Positions 6,264 through 6,337 of a DNA stretch of 6,337 nucleotides are shown here, piece after piece. A program made the position numbers and the translations under genes. Source of the DNA: CAZSGN01 sp964606415 (GTDB lineage: Bacteria; Bacteroidota; Bacteroidia; Bacteroidales; JBBRXJ01). The notes under the pieces were generated by a model. The model ran no database searches. It was not told where the DNA came from and worked only from the letters and a program-made list of their open reading frames with translations. The first letter of the stretch is position 1; every line of letters starts with the position of its first letter. The stretch lies in assembly GCA_964606415.1 (NCBI GenBank), contig CAZSGN010000171.1:1-6337 (forward strand). The letters run 5' to 3'.

Positions 6264-6337
6264 GTTACAAGTCAAGAAAACTGTTTTGCGGGCTGTCCAC
6301 GTAAGCAACACAGTCGGGACTTTTGAAACCTGGTGAT

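Noticed and set aside
6045..6311. 88-residue frame on the - strand across the end of the fusion gene
   Set aside because: It starts at GTG, overlaps the conserved C-terminus of the phosphorylase antisense, and is unusually rich in Cys, His and Trp with no family resemblance.

Overview
The window looks like part of a storage-polysaccharide (glycogen or other alpha-glucan) locus from a member of the Bacteroidota, probably a Bacteroidales/Marinilabiliales-type bacterium. Reasons: the DNA is AT-rich; start codons are preceded by A-rich leaders without well-placed Shine-Dalgarno sequences; the gene order (GT4 glycosyltransferase, then a GH57 enzyme) matches the Bacteroides arrangement of debranching enzyme, GT4 and GH57 as I remember it; and the next gene joins a eukaryote-type glycogen synthase (GT3) to an alpha-glucan phosphorylase (GT35). 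The taxonomic call is inference; there is no rRNA or other marker gene here.

Layout, all genes on the + strand. 1-194: last 63 codons of a GT4-type glycosyltransferase that begins outside the window. 195-430: non-coding gap of 236 bp with two weak hairpins and, close to the next gene, a leader with a GGA-rich hairpin loop and two near-identical segments that could compete for one pairing partner. 431-1804: GH57 family alpha-amylase/glucanotransferase-like enzyme with a coiled-coil and lysine-rich tail. 1805-1894: 90 bp gap holding a convincing intrinsic terminator and an overlapping Bacteroidota-type promoter candidate. 1895-6124: a 1409-residue protein, GT3 synthase (about residues 8-545) followed by GT35 phosphorylase (about 575-1409). 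6125-6337: 213 bp with no gene I can support, only weak terminator candidates, a 10-bp palindrome and a doubtful 56-codon frame.

Taken together, the GT3 half would extend alpha-1,4-glucan from a nucleotide sugar, the GT35 half would release glucose-1-phosphate from the same polymer, and the GH57 and GT4 proteins would remodel or build the glucan. The proteins lack obvious signal peptides, so the pathway is presumably cytoplasmic. The most notable item is the fusion of opposing synthetic and degradative activities in a single chain whose synthase half lacks most of the arginines that bind glucose-6-phosphate in eukaryotic GT3 enzymes. I see no defence system, mobile element, CRISPR array or RNA gene.
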